From NCBI GenBank assembly GCA_012511995.1, contig JAAZFA010000463.1, positions 1 through 12,908 of the forward strand: a DNA stretch of 12,908 bases, written 5' to 3'. The translations under genes and the position numbers were made by a program. This stretch comes from Thermoproteota archaeon (GTDB taxonomy: Archaea > Thermoproteota > Bathyarchaeia > Bathyarchaeales > Bathycorpusculaceae). The notes under the pieces are model-generated. The model was not told where the DNA came from and made no database searches. It worked only from the letters and a program-made list of their open reading frames with translations. This document shows positions 1 through 8,361 of the stretch, piece by piece (the first letter of the stretch is position 1; every line of letters begins with the position of its first letter).

Positions 1-355
1 GTAGATAGGTCATTTCGATGCCTTTCTCTTCCAGCGCACGGCAATGATTTAAAACAGATGGATGTTCTATTGAGGATGTAATCATATGGATTTTTTCAGC
101 AGAAAACGATTCTGCAACCCCGCGTAGCGCCCAATTATTGCTTTCAGAACCACTAGAAGTAAAAAATATTTCAGATGGCCGGGCACCGATAGCTACTGCA
201 ACCTGTTTTCTGGCATTTTCGATTGCCCTTTTGGCCTTTGCGCCAAAGGAATATAAACTAGAGGGGTTGCCATATTGCTCCCGTAAAAACGGCAACATCT
301 TGTGAAATGCAGTATCAGATATTTTTGTTGTGGCTGCATTGTCAGCGTAAATCAC
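1..355 (-). CDS. Cysteine desulfurase (class V aminotransferase, NifS/IscS/DndA type), N-terminal part
   Basis: A PLP-dependent enzyme that takes sulfur from L-cysteine to form an enzyme persulfide, which is passed to Fe-S cluster assembly or sulfurtransferases. Only the first 118 residues lie in the window; the gene runs off the left edge, so the PLP lysine and the persulfide cysteine are not visible. The N-terminus has the family signature IYADNAATTKIS (2-13), then YGNPSS (28-33), the cofactor-binding stretch FFTSSGSESNNWAL (64-77) and EHPSV (97-101), whose His stacks on PLP in NifS/IscS. The start is GTG at 355-353, with GGAGG at 366-362 six bases upstream; no ATG fits. It begins 17 bp after the brxL stop, in the same direction, so it is probably part of the same operon. 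In Dnd and Ssp systems an enzyme of this class feeds sulfur to the DNA-modifying proteins, and I infer the same partnership with the PP-loop protein at 10689-8362. A general housekeeping desulfurase next door is the alternative. Confidence 0.9.
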   Translation of the reverse strand, partial: MIYADNAATTKISDTAFHKMLPFLREQYGNPSSLYSFGAKAKRAIENARKQVAVAIGARPSEIFFTSSGSESNNWALRGVAESFSAEKIHMITSSIEHPSVLNHCRALEEKGIEMTYL

Positions 356-361
356 AGGAGA

Positions 362-366
362 CCTCC
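362..366 (-). promoter_or_regulatory. Ribosome binding site of the cysteine desulfurase gene
   Basis: GGAGG on the minus strand, six bases before the GTG codon at 355-353. It lies in the 17-bp gap after brxL and decides the otherwise ambiguous non-ATG start. TCTCCT immediately follows and could pair weakly with the GGAGG, but the arms touch, so a stable hairpin is unlikely. Confidence 0.7.
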
Positions 367-372
367 ACAATA

Positions 373-1818
373 TCACGAATACCTATATTGTATATTAGGT
401 ATATCTCGCTTGCCCGGCACATCAAATTCCTGAGGAGCTAAAATGCATAATTGCTGTTTAATAATTGCCCTCATTGATTTGGCAGGCTCAAGACAATATT
501 TAACAAATTCCTCCGGCTTTATATCCGTTTGCGTTTCAGCGTGTGGGAATAACAATTTGGTAAAACCGGTACACAAGCGTGTTATTGCTGTAACGTCCCG
601 CTGATCAGATTTTGGTGGCACATCCAAGCACGAGTCTACTAAAGCTGAAAATTTGAGTTCATCGCGTAATTCGTGTAGGACTTCGGCAAAATACTCCGTA
701 TTCAAAGCCCAACCGTTAGCAATAATACCAGTATGGAAACGGGGAATTTCCCAACCAGGTATAAATCCGTGAAAACGGTCAAGAATTGCAGGCTCTCTAA
801 AAACAGGGTTAATTTCATCAACCATATTTATTGCGGAGTTGAATTTTTTGGCGTCAATATTACCTAAGATTATAATCCCTGCATCTGCAACTATTTGCGT
901 ATCAAATCCCTTTACTTCTCCAAATTCCATATAACTTTTAAGAGCAGCTTGTATTTGTTGGGGTTGTTCGAATTTCAGTGACTGTATTTCATCAAAAGCA
1001 ACATAATCAAATTGGGTTATGAGACCGCCCGTACGTTTATTATTATCATAGAGTAGTGAAGCACGTGTAATAGTACCGCTAGATACTAGCCAACCACGTT
1101 TGCTTATCTTTTCATATACATAACTTTTACCCGTCCCCATAGGAGCAAGCTCAATAAGATTGATACGACGTTCTACGAAAGGAAGAAGCCTGCGAATAAA
1201 GTATAGTTTTTGTTCCTCCGTTTCATAACCTTGTGGATTGTAGTCAACCGCTGAGATGAGAATATCAAGCCATTCCTCAGTAGTAAAACTACGCCGCGCC
1301 TCTCGGTAGTAATCCAAATCAATATTATAAGGACAAAATGGTTGGTAACCTATCATCTTTATAAAACCTCTAGGTGGTTTCTTCAAAAAATCTTGCTCCC
1401 AAACAAGATCAAGAATACCCCAATTCTCGCTTTCGCGCAAAAGCGTGTCCTGCCAATTGTAAATAACGTCATTTGAGACTTCTCCACCAGCGCCTGTTTT
1501 CGTACCTCCAAAATCCGGAAGTTCAAATATTGTTTTACCTGTTTTTATATCAACACTAACCCGAATGCGAGCAAGGAACCGGACCATATCGCCGTTTACC
1601 ATTTGTAATTTAAACTGTTCGTAATCCTCGCGATTTGGAATATACTGCTTTATATAGCGCGTTACACCATCATAATCTATGTTCCCTACATCATCCGAGA
1701 ATTTCATTACAAGCCAATCGCGCATATATGAAGGCAAGCTCAAATCAGAAAAAAACTTGGTTCTTTCTGGATTCTTTAGAACGACCATATCGGAAAACAC
1801 TTCTCTGAGTTTTTCCAT
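373..1818 (-). CDS. brxL: BREX AAA+ protein BrxL, short form without Lon-like domain
   Basis: A BrxL-family AAA+ ATPase. In studied type 1 systems BrxL forms DNA-binding ring assemblies and is needed for phage restriction. The 481-aa protein opens with a BrxL-like stretch EVFSDMVVLKN, has an N-terminal domain to about residue 190, then Walker A PMGTGKSY (226-233, Lys231), an SSGTITRASLLYD segment (246-258), Walker B VAFDEI (273-278), a sensor-like ILGNID (317-322) and ILDRFHGFIPGWEIPR (345-360) with a candidate arginine finger. The C-terminus stops soon after the AAA+ lid (MRAIIKQQL, 449-457). Type 1 BrxL proteins are roughly 670-690 aa and continue into a Lon S16-like domain that is absent here. 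The next gene starts cleanly 17 bp on, so this is a natural short form, not a frameshift. An in-frame GTG lies two codons upstream (1824), but the G-run ribosome site sits only 1 nt from it and 7 nt from the ATG at 1818, so I chose ATG. Confidence 0.88.
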   Translation of the reverse strand: MEKLREVFSDMVVLKNPERTKFFSDLSLPSYMRDWLVMKFSDDVGNIDYDGVTRYIKQYIPNREDYEQFKLQMVNGDMVRFLARIRVSVDIKTGKTIFELPDFGGTKTGAGGEVSNDVIYNWQDTLLRESENWGILDLVWEQDFLKKPPRGFIKMIGYQPFCPYNIDLDYYREARRSFTTEEWLDILISAVDYNPQGYETEEQKLYFIRRLLPFVERRINLIELAPMGTGKSYVYEKISKRGWLVSSGTITRASLLYDNNKRTGGLITQFDYVAFDEIQSLKFEQPQQIQAALKSYMEFGEVKGFDTQIVADAGIIILGNIDAKKFNSAINMVDEINPVFREPAILDRFHGFIPGWEIPRFHTGIIANGWALNTEYFAEVLHELRDELKFSALVDSCLDVPPKSDQRDVTAITRLCTGFTKLLFPHAETQTDIKPEEFVKYCLEPAKSMRAIIKQQLCILAPQEFDVPGKRDIPNIQYRYS

Positions 1819-1825
1819 TCTCACA

Positions 1826-1832
1826 CCCCCCT
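1826..1832 (-). promoter_or_regulatory. brxL ribosome binding site overlapping upstream stop codon
   Basis: AGGGGGG on the minus strand. Its first two bases are the last two of the TAG stop (1833-1831) of the 66-aa zinc-ribbon gene. It is 7 nt from the ATG at 1818-1816 and 1 nt from the alternative GTG at 1824-1822, which favours the ATG. The layout implies translational coupling of brxL to the small upstream gene. The same 8-mer TAGGGGGG precedes pglZ. Confidence 0.7.
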
Positions 1833-2031
1833 ACAAAAACATTGTACAACCTTGTTCTTTGAATTCTTGTATTTTAATGGTTAAATCGTCTTGATCGCAA
1901 TCTATAATTTCTGCAAGGCAAGCGATACAGTAAAAATTCGTTACATTAAGACCCAGTATCTTTATAGATAATGCTACCTCATCTCTTTTTAATGGAGCAT
2001 TACATTCAACGCATTTCCTCTTATTAGCCAT
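1831..2031 (-). CDS. Small four-cysteine putative zinc-ribbon protein, function unknown
   Basis: A 66-aa protein that I do not recognise as a named family. It has two CxxC knuckles, Cys8-Val-Glu-Cys11 and Cys35-Ile-Ala-Cys38, with 23 residues between them, the usual layout of a zinc ribbon; a fifth cysteine is at 45 and a sixth at 62. The N-terminus is basic (MANKRK) and the C-terminal third is acidic then amphipathic. It is translated: the ATG lies 4 bp after the pglZ stop with GGGG about 10 bp upstream, and its TAG stop is built into the brxL ribosome site. Being embedded between pglZ and brxL with such tight spacing argues that it is a working part of the system, perhaps a nucleic-acid-binding or adaptor subunit; that role is inference. 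It is easily missed by automated annotation because of its size. Confidence 0.82.
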   Translation of the reverse strand: MANKRKCVECNAPLKRDEVALSIKILGLNVTNFYCIACLAEIIDCDQDDLTIKIQEFKEQGCTMFL

Positions 2032-2035
2032 AGAG

Positions 2036-4138
2036 TTATATCCCCATTTCGTTAAGCATTGCAGCTTTTGGCTTACCTTGTTCTGGCTGGGGATTTTTTA
2101 ATGGTTTTTTGCGCGTAACCTTAATTACAGGCACAAGGTATTCTTCAGGCGTCATGCCCCCATGGATCTCACCTGCTACCGAGTTATCATCTGAGTTCCC
2201 GCCCGCAGCATTACCAGACTGTTTGAAATGCTCATAAGTTTTCATTACAATGTATTCCCCTTTGCCATCCTGGACAATATGTTCCATAGCAGAAGTAATA
2301 TAAGGATCTGCTTTTCCATTTAGCTCGCAAAATCTTCCATAAGAACGGACAATTGCATTTTTTGGGGGATCAATTGCGAAGTTATCAGAAGCATGAAACA
2401 TTAAAGCAGCAATTCGGCTGCTCCCATGATCTCCAGTTATTAAAACTTGATCATTATGATTGAGCAATTCCGAGACTCGCTCGACCACTTCTCCCATAAT
2501 CTCTATTTGACGCGCAATACACAAGTAATAATCCTTATCATCTGGCACTCCATCATGAGATAGCTTGTCAAGCCTATCCCACTTCTCATCATCTTTGTTC
2601 CATTTTTTGTTATACTCCGTTTCAGTCGGAATAATAGCGCAACCGATTTTTGCATCAATCTCTATTTCATATTTTAACTTCTCCAACTTTTTCACTAATA
2701 ATGGAAGCCATTCGGCACCTAAACCATCTACCCAAAAAGATCTACTATCACCATATTGTTGAATTACTTTGTTGCGGCTATCTATAGTATTAAAATCTAT
2801 TTGATGTGGACAATCTTCTGGTATTCGATTGATAATCTTGCTTTTCCGATACCAACTAAAATAGCGTTCGATTTCTTCATTGACCTGGAAAGAAGGTAAT
2901 AAATACTCTGCTAAATCGGGGTAATCAAATTTTAATTTCTTGGCAATTTCACTTATCTCCGCACCTACTCTGAGAAGATTGCTCACTGTTTTGACGGCAT
3001 AAGCCCGTTCTTCCAATGTCTTATAGGTTAAATATGATAAACGTAGTTCTGCCGGCAAAACTTTGTCAAGCTTGGTGAAGTACTCTTTTCCATATTGAAC
3101 TCTCATGATTCTTAATGCGTTTACACGTTCAATGAAATGTGTATCCTGGGGTTTAGGTATTTCAAAGATGGCGTCTCGGATCTGAACCGTTATGTCATCT
3201 GGATGATTTGCTTTATTAATAGCAATCGAATAATAATCATCTGTTGGATAAAGCCTATACCATATCCATAATAAACTGCGTTCAGTTGCAGTAAGATAAT
3301 CGAATCTAGCTAAAACTGTTATGGGGTCAAAGTTTGCTCCCATATTAAAGATAGCTTTCACAGTTTCAGCAAAGCTTTGCTCAGGCTTAACATTTTTAGC
3401 AACATCAGCCCAAAACTGTTCATTCCCCCACTCGTGCTTTAATTTTATTCCATCGTTCACGAGTGAAGCCACATAGTCAAATGTTTCGTCTATAATTTTT
3501 ATAGAAATATTGCCGATTGTTGGTTTGGTGTACTTAACAAGTTTGGTTGTTAAAAAAAATCTCTTCCTATTTTTATCAGTAAAAAGTCCATCCCATTTTT
3601 CTAGCCATTCCTGGAAGTTGTCTGCATCTGTTTTTATTACCGCAGAAAATATAGGAGAATATACATTTATCTTATACTCAAAAGAATCCGCTGAACTGCT
3701 CATATCCCATAGAAAATCCTTTTGACGCTCATCTACGAATGGCACGATCTGATCAAATATTTCTCGCCCGCCGAACAGCGGTATGATGTATTTCGTCTTC
3801 TCTCTTTCTGATTGCATAGTTGACCATATTCCTGGAAACACTGATGTTTCTTTAGCAGTTTCTCTTTTTACACACAATCTGAGATATTCACCAAACGAAA
3901 GAAGAAGGATCATTTTCTCTTTATTATTGTTTAATTCAAGTTTGAGTTTATTAAAATCCGGCAAAATATCCCCTCTGGCATAATAAGCAAGGTTTAGCGT
4001 AACGTCACAGATTTTGCTTAGTTCATCAACAAGCAAACAATAATCCTCATAATTACGAACAAATATTATCCTCGCTGGAAACCTTCCAGGAATATTGCGT
4101 TCGTTTATTACTCTATCTATGATTTCTTGAACAGTCAT
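2036..4138 (-). CDS. pglZ: BREX phosphatase-fold protein PglZ (type 4 form)
   Basis: A 700-aa PglZ-family protein, one of the two components (with the BrxC-type ATPase) shared by BREX systems. The PglZ domain belongs to the alkaline phosphatase superfamily and is in the C-terminal third: WVDGLGAEWL (469-478; Asp471 expected metal ligand), IIPTETEYNKKW (502-513; Thr505 or Thr507 as possible nucleophile-position residue), LITGDHGSSRI (566-576; Asp570/His571 metal ligands) and EIHGGMTPEEYLVPVI (657-672; His659), which matches the conserved HGG-EE-VP ending of the family. The first 440 residues are a largely helical region of no clear homology to me. The ATG at 4138 has AGGGGGG six bases upstream, overlapping the brxC stop; the gap to brxC is 11 bp. 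All expected metal ligands are present, so it is probably catalytically competent. The substrate is unknown for any BREX PglZ as far as I know. Confidence 0.92.
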   Translation of the reverse strand: MTVQEIIDRVINERNIPGRFPARIIFVRNYEDYCLLVDELSKICDVTLNLAYYARGDILPDFNKLKLELNNNKEKMILLLSFGEYLRLCVKRETAKETSVFPGIWSTMQSEREKTKYIIPLFGGREIFDQIVPFVDERQKDFLWDMSSSADSFEYKINVYSPIFSAVIKTDADNFQEWLEKWDGLFTDKNRKRFFLTTKLVKYTKPTIGNISIKIIDETFDYVASLVNDGIKLKHEWGNEQFWADVAKNVKPEQSFAETVKAIFNMGANFDPITVLARFDYLTATERSLLWIWYRLYPTDDYYSIAINKANHPDDITVQIRDAIFEIPKPQDTHFIERVNALRIMRVQYGKEYFTKLDKVLPAELRLSYLTYKTLEERAYAVKTVSNLLRVGAEISEIAKKLKFDYPDLAEYLLPSFQVNEEIERYFSWYRKSKIINRIPEDCPHQIDFNTIDSRNKVIQQYGDSRSFWVDGLGAEWLPLLVKKLEKLKYEIEIDAKIGCAIIPTETEYNKKWNKDDEKWDRLDKLSHDGVPDDKDYYLCIARQIEIMGEVVERVSELLNHNDQVLITGDHGSSRIAALMFHASDNFAIDPPKNAIVRSYGRFCELNGKADPYITSAMEHIVQDGKGEYIVMKTYEHFKQSGNAAGGNSDDNSVAGEIHGGMTPEEYLVPVIKVTRKKPLKNPQPEQGKPKAAMLNEMGI

Positions 4139-4144
4139 CGGGTT

Positions 4145-4151
4145 CCCCCCT
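4145..4151 (-). promoter_or_regulatory. pglZ ribosome binding site overlapping brxC stop
   Basis: AGGGGGG on the minus strand. It shares bases with the TAG stop (4152-4150) of the brxC-type gene and lies 6 nt before the pglZ ATG. The arrangement TAG stop plus G-run is the same as at brxL (1833-1826), suggesting ratio control of the subunits by coupled translation. Confidence 0.7.
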
Positions 4152-7100
4152 ATTGCAGAAAGTAACTGTACAACTCTGGATTATTATCAAGTATTCGTTT
4201 CACAACTTCGCGAAGTTCTGTATCCGACATAGAACTCACGCGTTTTTTTGCTTGAACCTGATACATACTTTGCAAATACGAATCCAAAAGGATGCGAATT
4301 TCAGGAACCTTATTTGCCCATGAGTATACGTCTAAAGAGATTTTTGCGTCAGTTTTCATTCTATCTAATAGAACGGATTTATTGGCGAGAAAGGCATCAC
4401 GATAGCTTTCGCCTATATATGCAATAAAGCAGTCAGATAAATGTATGCTATCTTTGAGAACAGCAAGGTCGTCATTATCTAAGACATGGACTGCGTTTTG
4501 CAAAACGTCGCTATTAACCTTTCTTTTATCCTGTATGGCTTTGATGGTCTCAATTGCTGATAAAATATGGCCATCAAGCACCCAGGCGATAGGAACATTC
4601 TCCTTATTGCACCATTCACTTACTAACTCTACACCGCTTTTATCCGCCCAAAGTTTTTGAAGTAAAACCGCGTTTCGATTATATGAGACATTTTCAAGTA
4701 ACCCATTAAGCGTTGTATTGAAAACAATACTGGGTGTTTCATAAACGGAAGGCTTCAGGGACATATAAATTTCACTTAGTTCCGCATCGCTATAACTAAT
4801 AGCACGCGTTTGCAATACTCCTTCAAGAATAAGTTTAGGCTGTGATAGATACTCCCAAACTGTTTTTGCGTTTTCCTTTAGATTTTCTTTGATATTCTTT
4901 TTATCGTTAAAATCCGTCCAGGGGTTTTTAGAGATCTCCCTCATAGCTTTCAATGTCGGGATCCAACTATATTCTAAAGTTTCAACTATAGTTCCAGGTA
5001 CCTTCATATTATCAAAAACATTGTTTAATTCTTTTTGTAGAGCCGCATAGGTCTTCCTGTTTACACTCAAAACCAAGTTCAAAGTAACAATCACGTCAAG
5101 TTCCTCTTCTAATTCGGCAAGTCTTGATGCGACCTCTTCTTCTCGCCATGTAGAAATAGCATTTTGCAAATACTCACGTAAAGCATCAAATAAGTCCTTA
5201 TCAGTATAGTTCAATTGCTTACATAGCATTTCAATCGCAGGTGATTGAGTGTAAATATATTGCTTAAACGCACCATACATGACCAATTTATTAGCGTAAA
5301 CATTTGCCATGGTCTTGCGCAGACTACCTCTTCCATTAAAAAGGGTTACCACCTCTGACATTATGCTATCTTGGTCAAATGAATCCTCGTAAATAAAGTT
5401 GCAGAAAAGCTCTGTTAGTTTTATTGCAATATCTTTTGAGTCATCGCCACCTAATTTATCGCTCGCCAGATACTTCATTGTCCAAAATGGTACACCTACC
5501 CCTTGAATTTTTGCTCTTATATATTTACGCGCTTCTGTATCACTCACACTCTCCCTATCTGAAAGACCAAACATTGCTTGTACATAAGGTCTAAATTTCT
5601 GCCAAACGGCTGATCCAGATGTCAAAAAGTTATTCAAGGTTTTACCATCCAGCATTTTATTGACCATGCTTGCTAAATTTATGTCTGTGGGTAAATGTGT
5701 GTTATTATTGCTATCAATCCAATTAAAGGGGGAATCAGTATATGGCCGTAAAGTAAGACCAATAAAACAACCTGCTGCTAATGAGTTATAATATCCGAAA
5801 GGCGGTTGCTGCAGGTTTGCCCAGAGATTATCGAGCGATACTTTGGCGCCATCAGCTAATTCCCGCTGAATATATTTGGCAAGCTCGGTTACTGCCATCG
5901 CTTTCTCCCCGGATAAACTTTTAAGCGTTTCTAAATCGTCGACATCCCAAGCTCCTATTGCTTTAAGGGGATTAACAATATTATTTATTTGTTTGTTGCT
6001 AATCTTTTTTGTAATACCAGCCAGAACAGCATTGTCATTGCACTTCTTAAATGCAGTATTGCTTAAAACAATCCGCTCAGGGCCAGCAGAAAATACTCGG
6101 AACAACACATCGTTTTCTACATGTTTGACTAAATCACTTTGTCCATAAAGACCCGGGAATTGTATATCACCATAACAAGCAAAAATCTGTCCATTTGAAG
6201 CGATTGTCGACCACTCTGCGACATATGCAGCTGCCTGTGCTTCATATTTACTAGCACTAGCAGGTTTTGCATCTTCAGCTGACAGTTCTTTATGCGTTAT
6301 AGCTGTATACCACTGTTCAAGGATATCGGTCGTGCATGGTTCCTTCATTACTGCAACGACTAGTCTTTGCGTGTTTTCTTCAGCAGCAATCTGTTTTAAT
6401 TTAGTCTGGAACATACCATAATCGCTTGCATTAGATACGCTAACAACTAGCAGTCCTATTTTCCAAGGTGCTTTGGCTAGCTCGGTTTTTATTTCATTAA
6501 GACGCGTTTTAATAGAAATAGTCTCCGATGAACAAGCGGCAATATACATCCTGCCAAACGTTGCTTTTGTGCTGTCCCACATGCAACTTTCAAGCGCCTT
6601 GGAAAATACACCATTCTTTGAAAATAGGACATATCGCGTATATTTCTTTTTAGTATCTTCAAGACGAAGATCAAAGGGGTCGCCTCCTCCTATGTAAGGA
6701 AGTTCTAGCCGTGCGTCTCCATTTGCTTGTTTATCAAGGCGTAGAAGACCTATTTCCTCAAATGATTGCAAATATGTGTCAATTGTTGACGTTTCAAGTT
6801 GGCCACGGAAACACTTATATAACGTGTTTTTGGTTGCGCCGATTCGGTTTCCATAATTACTTTGACGGCTATAAAGATTGCTGACACTACTACCGCTCAT
6901 CACTGCAATAAGAAGCAGGGCCGCCTTAAAAACATGCATTGCGTATTCATCAGAAATCGATTCCTGTTTATTCAGATAATGTTGAACAACTTTGCGCGCA
7001 TCCGTACTGAATTCCCGTATATCGCTTCCGCGCATGAAAAAATAGTCCCAAAGATAGTCAGCCGTAAGCCAACTCCACCCATCGGGTTCATTATTCTCAA

Positions 7101-8346
7101 TGTAATTAATGAAACCTACTCCTTGAGAAGATTCTTCTCTATCCTTCATAAATCGAAACAACGTACGCTGAGAAGCACCAAAGTTCTGTGCGACAGTTGC
7201 AAGCAAAGACAGTGTCATTGGGTGCAGGGGACAAAGTTTTGACATACGTTCGTTGATGTTTATGCTTTGATCTAGGTTATCAAACTCACTCTTATACTTT
7301 TCGATGGATTTAAGCAATTCTTTTTTAACATCTTGCCACTGCGATTCCATGCCAGGTCGTGGAATAATAGAGTCGCCAATGAGATCATAGGCTGCGCTTT
7401 CAGTTATATGAAACTCTAATTCATGGTAACGGTGCAATATACGTTCATAGGTCTCGCCACCAAGTTGATCCACCCATGTCGGATCGCGATGAACAATGAG
7501 GCACATAAAGAAAGGGGCATTCGGTTGTTTACAAAACTCGGATAAACGTTGCAGTACATTATCGTCACCGCAATCGCGTAGAAATCCTGTGAATTCATCC
7601 CAAATAAATACGATACCGGTATCTTGCAAACTGTTACCTGCGATAATGTCTCTTAGCCATTCCTCAAATTTGTCTACGGTGTTTGTGAACATTGAAAGGT
7701 GTTGGTCATCACATATACGTTTAACCATGTTAATTGCTGAATAATTACCCCCATAAACAGCTTTACGAAATGAATCTAAATCTGTATATTCATCAGACAA
7801 TCCATAAATAGGATTATCAAATACATACTGCCAATTAATAATATCATTAGCTACCGCTTCTTTAGCAGCGTTAATGAGAGAGTTTGTCCCGTAATATGCC
7901 TTATCACCAAATTTTTCAGCTAGTTTTTCTTTGATTTTGTCTTCCATCTCCATCATCAGGTGGGTACCACTTTTTATGTCGGTTGCACCGCTTTTCCAAG
8001 CGACAAGATATTCCCCCTTTTGTCGCACTTTAAGAAAACGCTTTTTATATCCGGCAAGGGAAGGCCTATTAAGAAACGCTTCGATATTGGAAACCTTGTC
8101 CTCAAATAAATGCTTTAGCACTATAGCAGCGTAACTTTTACCCGTACCATAAGCACCATGAATCCAGAAGGAACGGCGTTTGTCATTGTCTTCCCAGTTC
8201 ATGGTTTGGCATACCGCATTGATTGCTTTTTTCATATCTTCATGGACAATATATTCCTGCCAAAGGTTTGGGTTGCGTTCTTCTGCATCCAAATCCACAA
8301 CAGATTCATAGTGAGGAGAAAGCTCAATATATTGGCTGTATTTCAT
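4150..8346 (-). CDS. brxC: BREX P-loop ATPase BrxC (type 4 form)
   Basis: A very large (1398 aa) P-loop NTPase. BrxC-type ATPases are core BREX components of about 1200 aa, thought to act on DNA with PglZ. The ATPase is at the N-terminus: Walker A GAYGTGKS (64-71, Lys70) in the context SFWIHGAYGTGKSYAAIVL, and Walker B VFIWDEF (246-252, Asp250/Glu251). MCLIVHRDP (281-289) follows at a sensor-1-like position. The stretch LCPLHPMTLSLLATVAQNFG (371-390), followed by ASQRTLFRFM (391-400), is the BrxC-like LHP...QRTLF signature. The remaining 1000 residues have no motif I can name; around 1060-1130 there is a strongly charged helical region (WREEEVASRLAELEEELD) that may be coiled coil. The ATG at 8346 has AAAGGAGG nine bases upstream, overlapping the stop of the preceding gene (15-bp gap). 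It sits between the PAPS-reductase protein and pglZ, as expected for BREX type 4. The family call is firm at the level of BrxC-like ATPase; its mechanism is not known. Confidence 0.88.
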   Translation of the reverse strand: MKYSQYIELSPHYESVVDLDAEERNPNLWQEYIVHEDMKKAINAVCQTMNWEDNDKRRSFWIHGAYGTGKSYAAIVLKHLFEDKVSNIEAFLNRPSLAGYKKRFLKVRQKGEYLVAWKSGATDIKSGTHLMMEMEDKIKEKLAEKFGDKAYYGTNSLINAAKEAVANDIINWQYVFDNPIYGLSDEYTDLDSFRKAVYGGNYSAINMVKRICDDQHLSMFTNTVDKFEEWLRDIIAGNSLQDTGIVFIWDEFTGFLRDCGDDNVLQRLSEFCKQPNAPFFMCLIVHRDPTWVDQLGGETYERILHRYHELEFHITESAAYDLIGDSIIPRPGMESQWQDVKKELLKSIEKYKSEFDNLDQSININERMSKLCPLHPMTLSLLATVAQNFGASQRTLFRFMKDREESSQGVGFINYIENNEPDGWSWLTADYLWDYFFMRGSDIREFSTDARKVVQHYLNKQESISDEYAMHVFKAALLLIAVMSGSSVSNLYSRQSNYGNRIGATKNTLYKCFRGQLETSTIDTYLQSFEEIGLLRLDKQANGDARLELPYIGGGDPFDLRLEDTKKKYTRYVLFSKNGVFSKALESCMWDSTKATFGRMYIAACSSETISIKTRLNEIKTELAKAPWKIGLLVVSVSNASDYGMFQTKLKQIAAEENTQRLVVAVMKEPCTTDILEQWYTAITHKELSAEDAKPASASKYEAQAAAYVAEWSTIASNGQIFACYGDIQFPGLYGQSDLVKHVENDVLFRVFSAGPERIVLSNTAFKKCNDNAVLAGITKKISNKQINNIVNPLKAIGAWDVDDLETLKSLSGEKAMAVTELAKYIQRELADGAKVSLDNLWANLQQPPFGYYNSLAAGCFIGLTLRPYTDSPFNWIDSNNNTHLPTDINLASMVNKMLDGKTLNNFLTSGSAVWQKFRPYVQAMFGLSDRESVSDTEARKYIRAKIQGVGVPFWTMKYLASDKLGGDDSKDIAIKLTELFCNFIYEDSFDQDSIMSEVVTLFNGRGSLRKTMANVYANKLVMYGAFKQYIYTQSPAIEMLCKQLNYTDKDLFDALREYLQNAISTWREEEVASRLAELEEELDVIVTLNLVLSVNRKTYAALQKELNNVFDNMKVPGTIVETLEYSWIPTLKAMREISKNPWTDFNDKKNIKENLKENAKTVWEYLSQPKLILEGVLQTRAISYSDAELSEIYMSLKPSVYETPSIVFNTTLNGLLENVSYNRNAVLLQKLWADKSGVELVSEWCNKENVPIAWVLDGHILSAIETIKAIQDKRKVNSDVLQNAVHVLDNDDLAVLKDSIHLSDCFIAYIGESYRDAFLANKSVLLDRMKTDAKISLDVYSWANKVPEIRILLDSYLQSMYQVQAKKRVSSMSDTELREVVKRILDNNPELYSYFLQ

Positions 8347-8361
8347 TATTGGATTCCTCCT

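Noticed and set aside
356..372. Possible frameshifted Lon-like remnant after the brxL stop
   Set aside because: The gap is only 17 bp, contains a good ribosome site, and leads straight into a well-conserved cysteine desulfurase start.
6862..7242. 126-codon open frame on the plus strand
   Set aside because: It lies wholly antisense to the brxC gene, whose frame is full length with clear ATPase motifs; its product shows no recognisable domain. Treated as a shadow.
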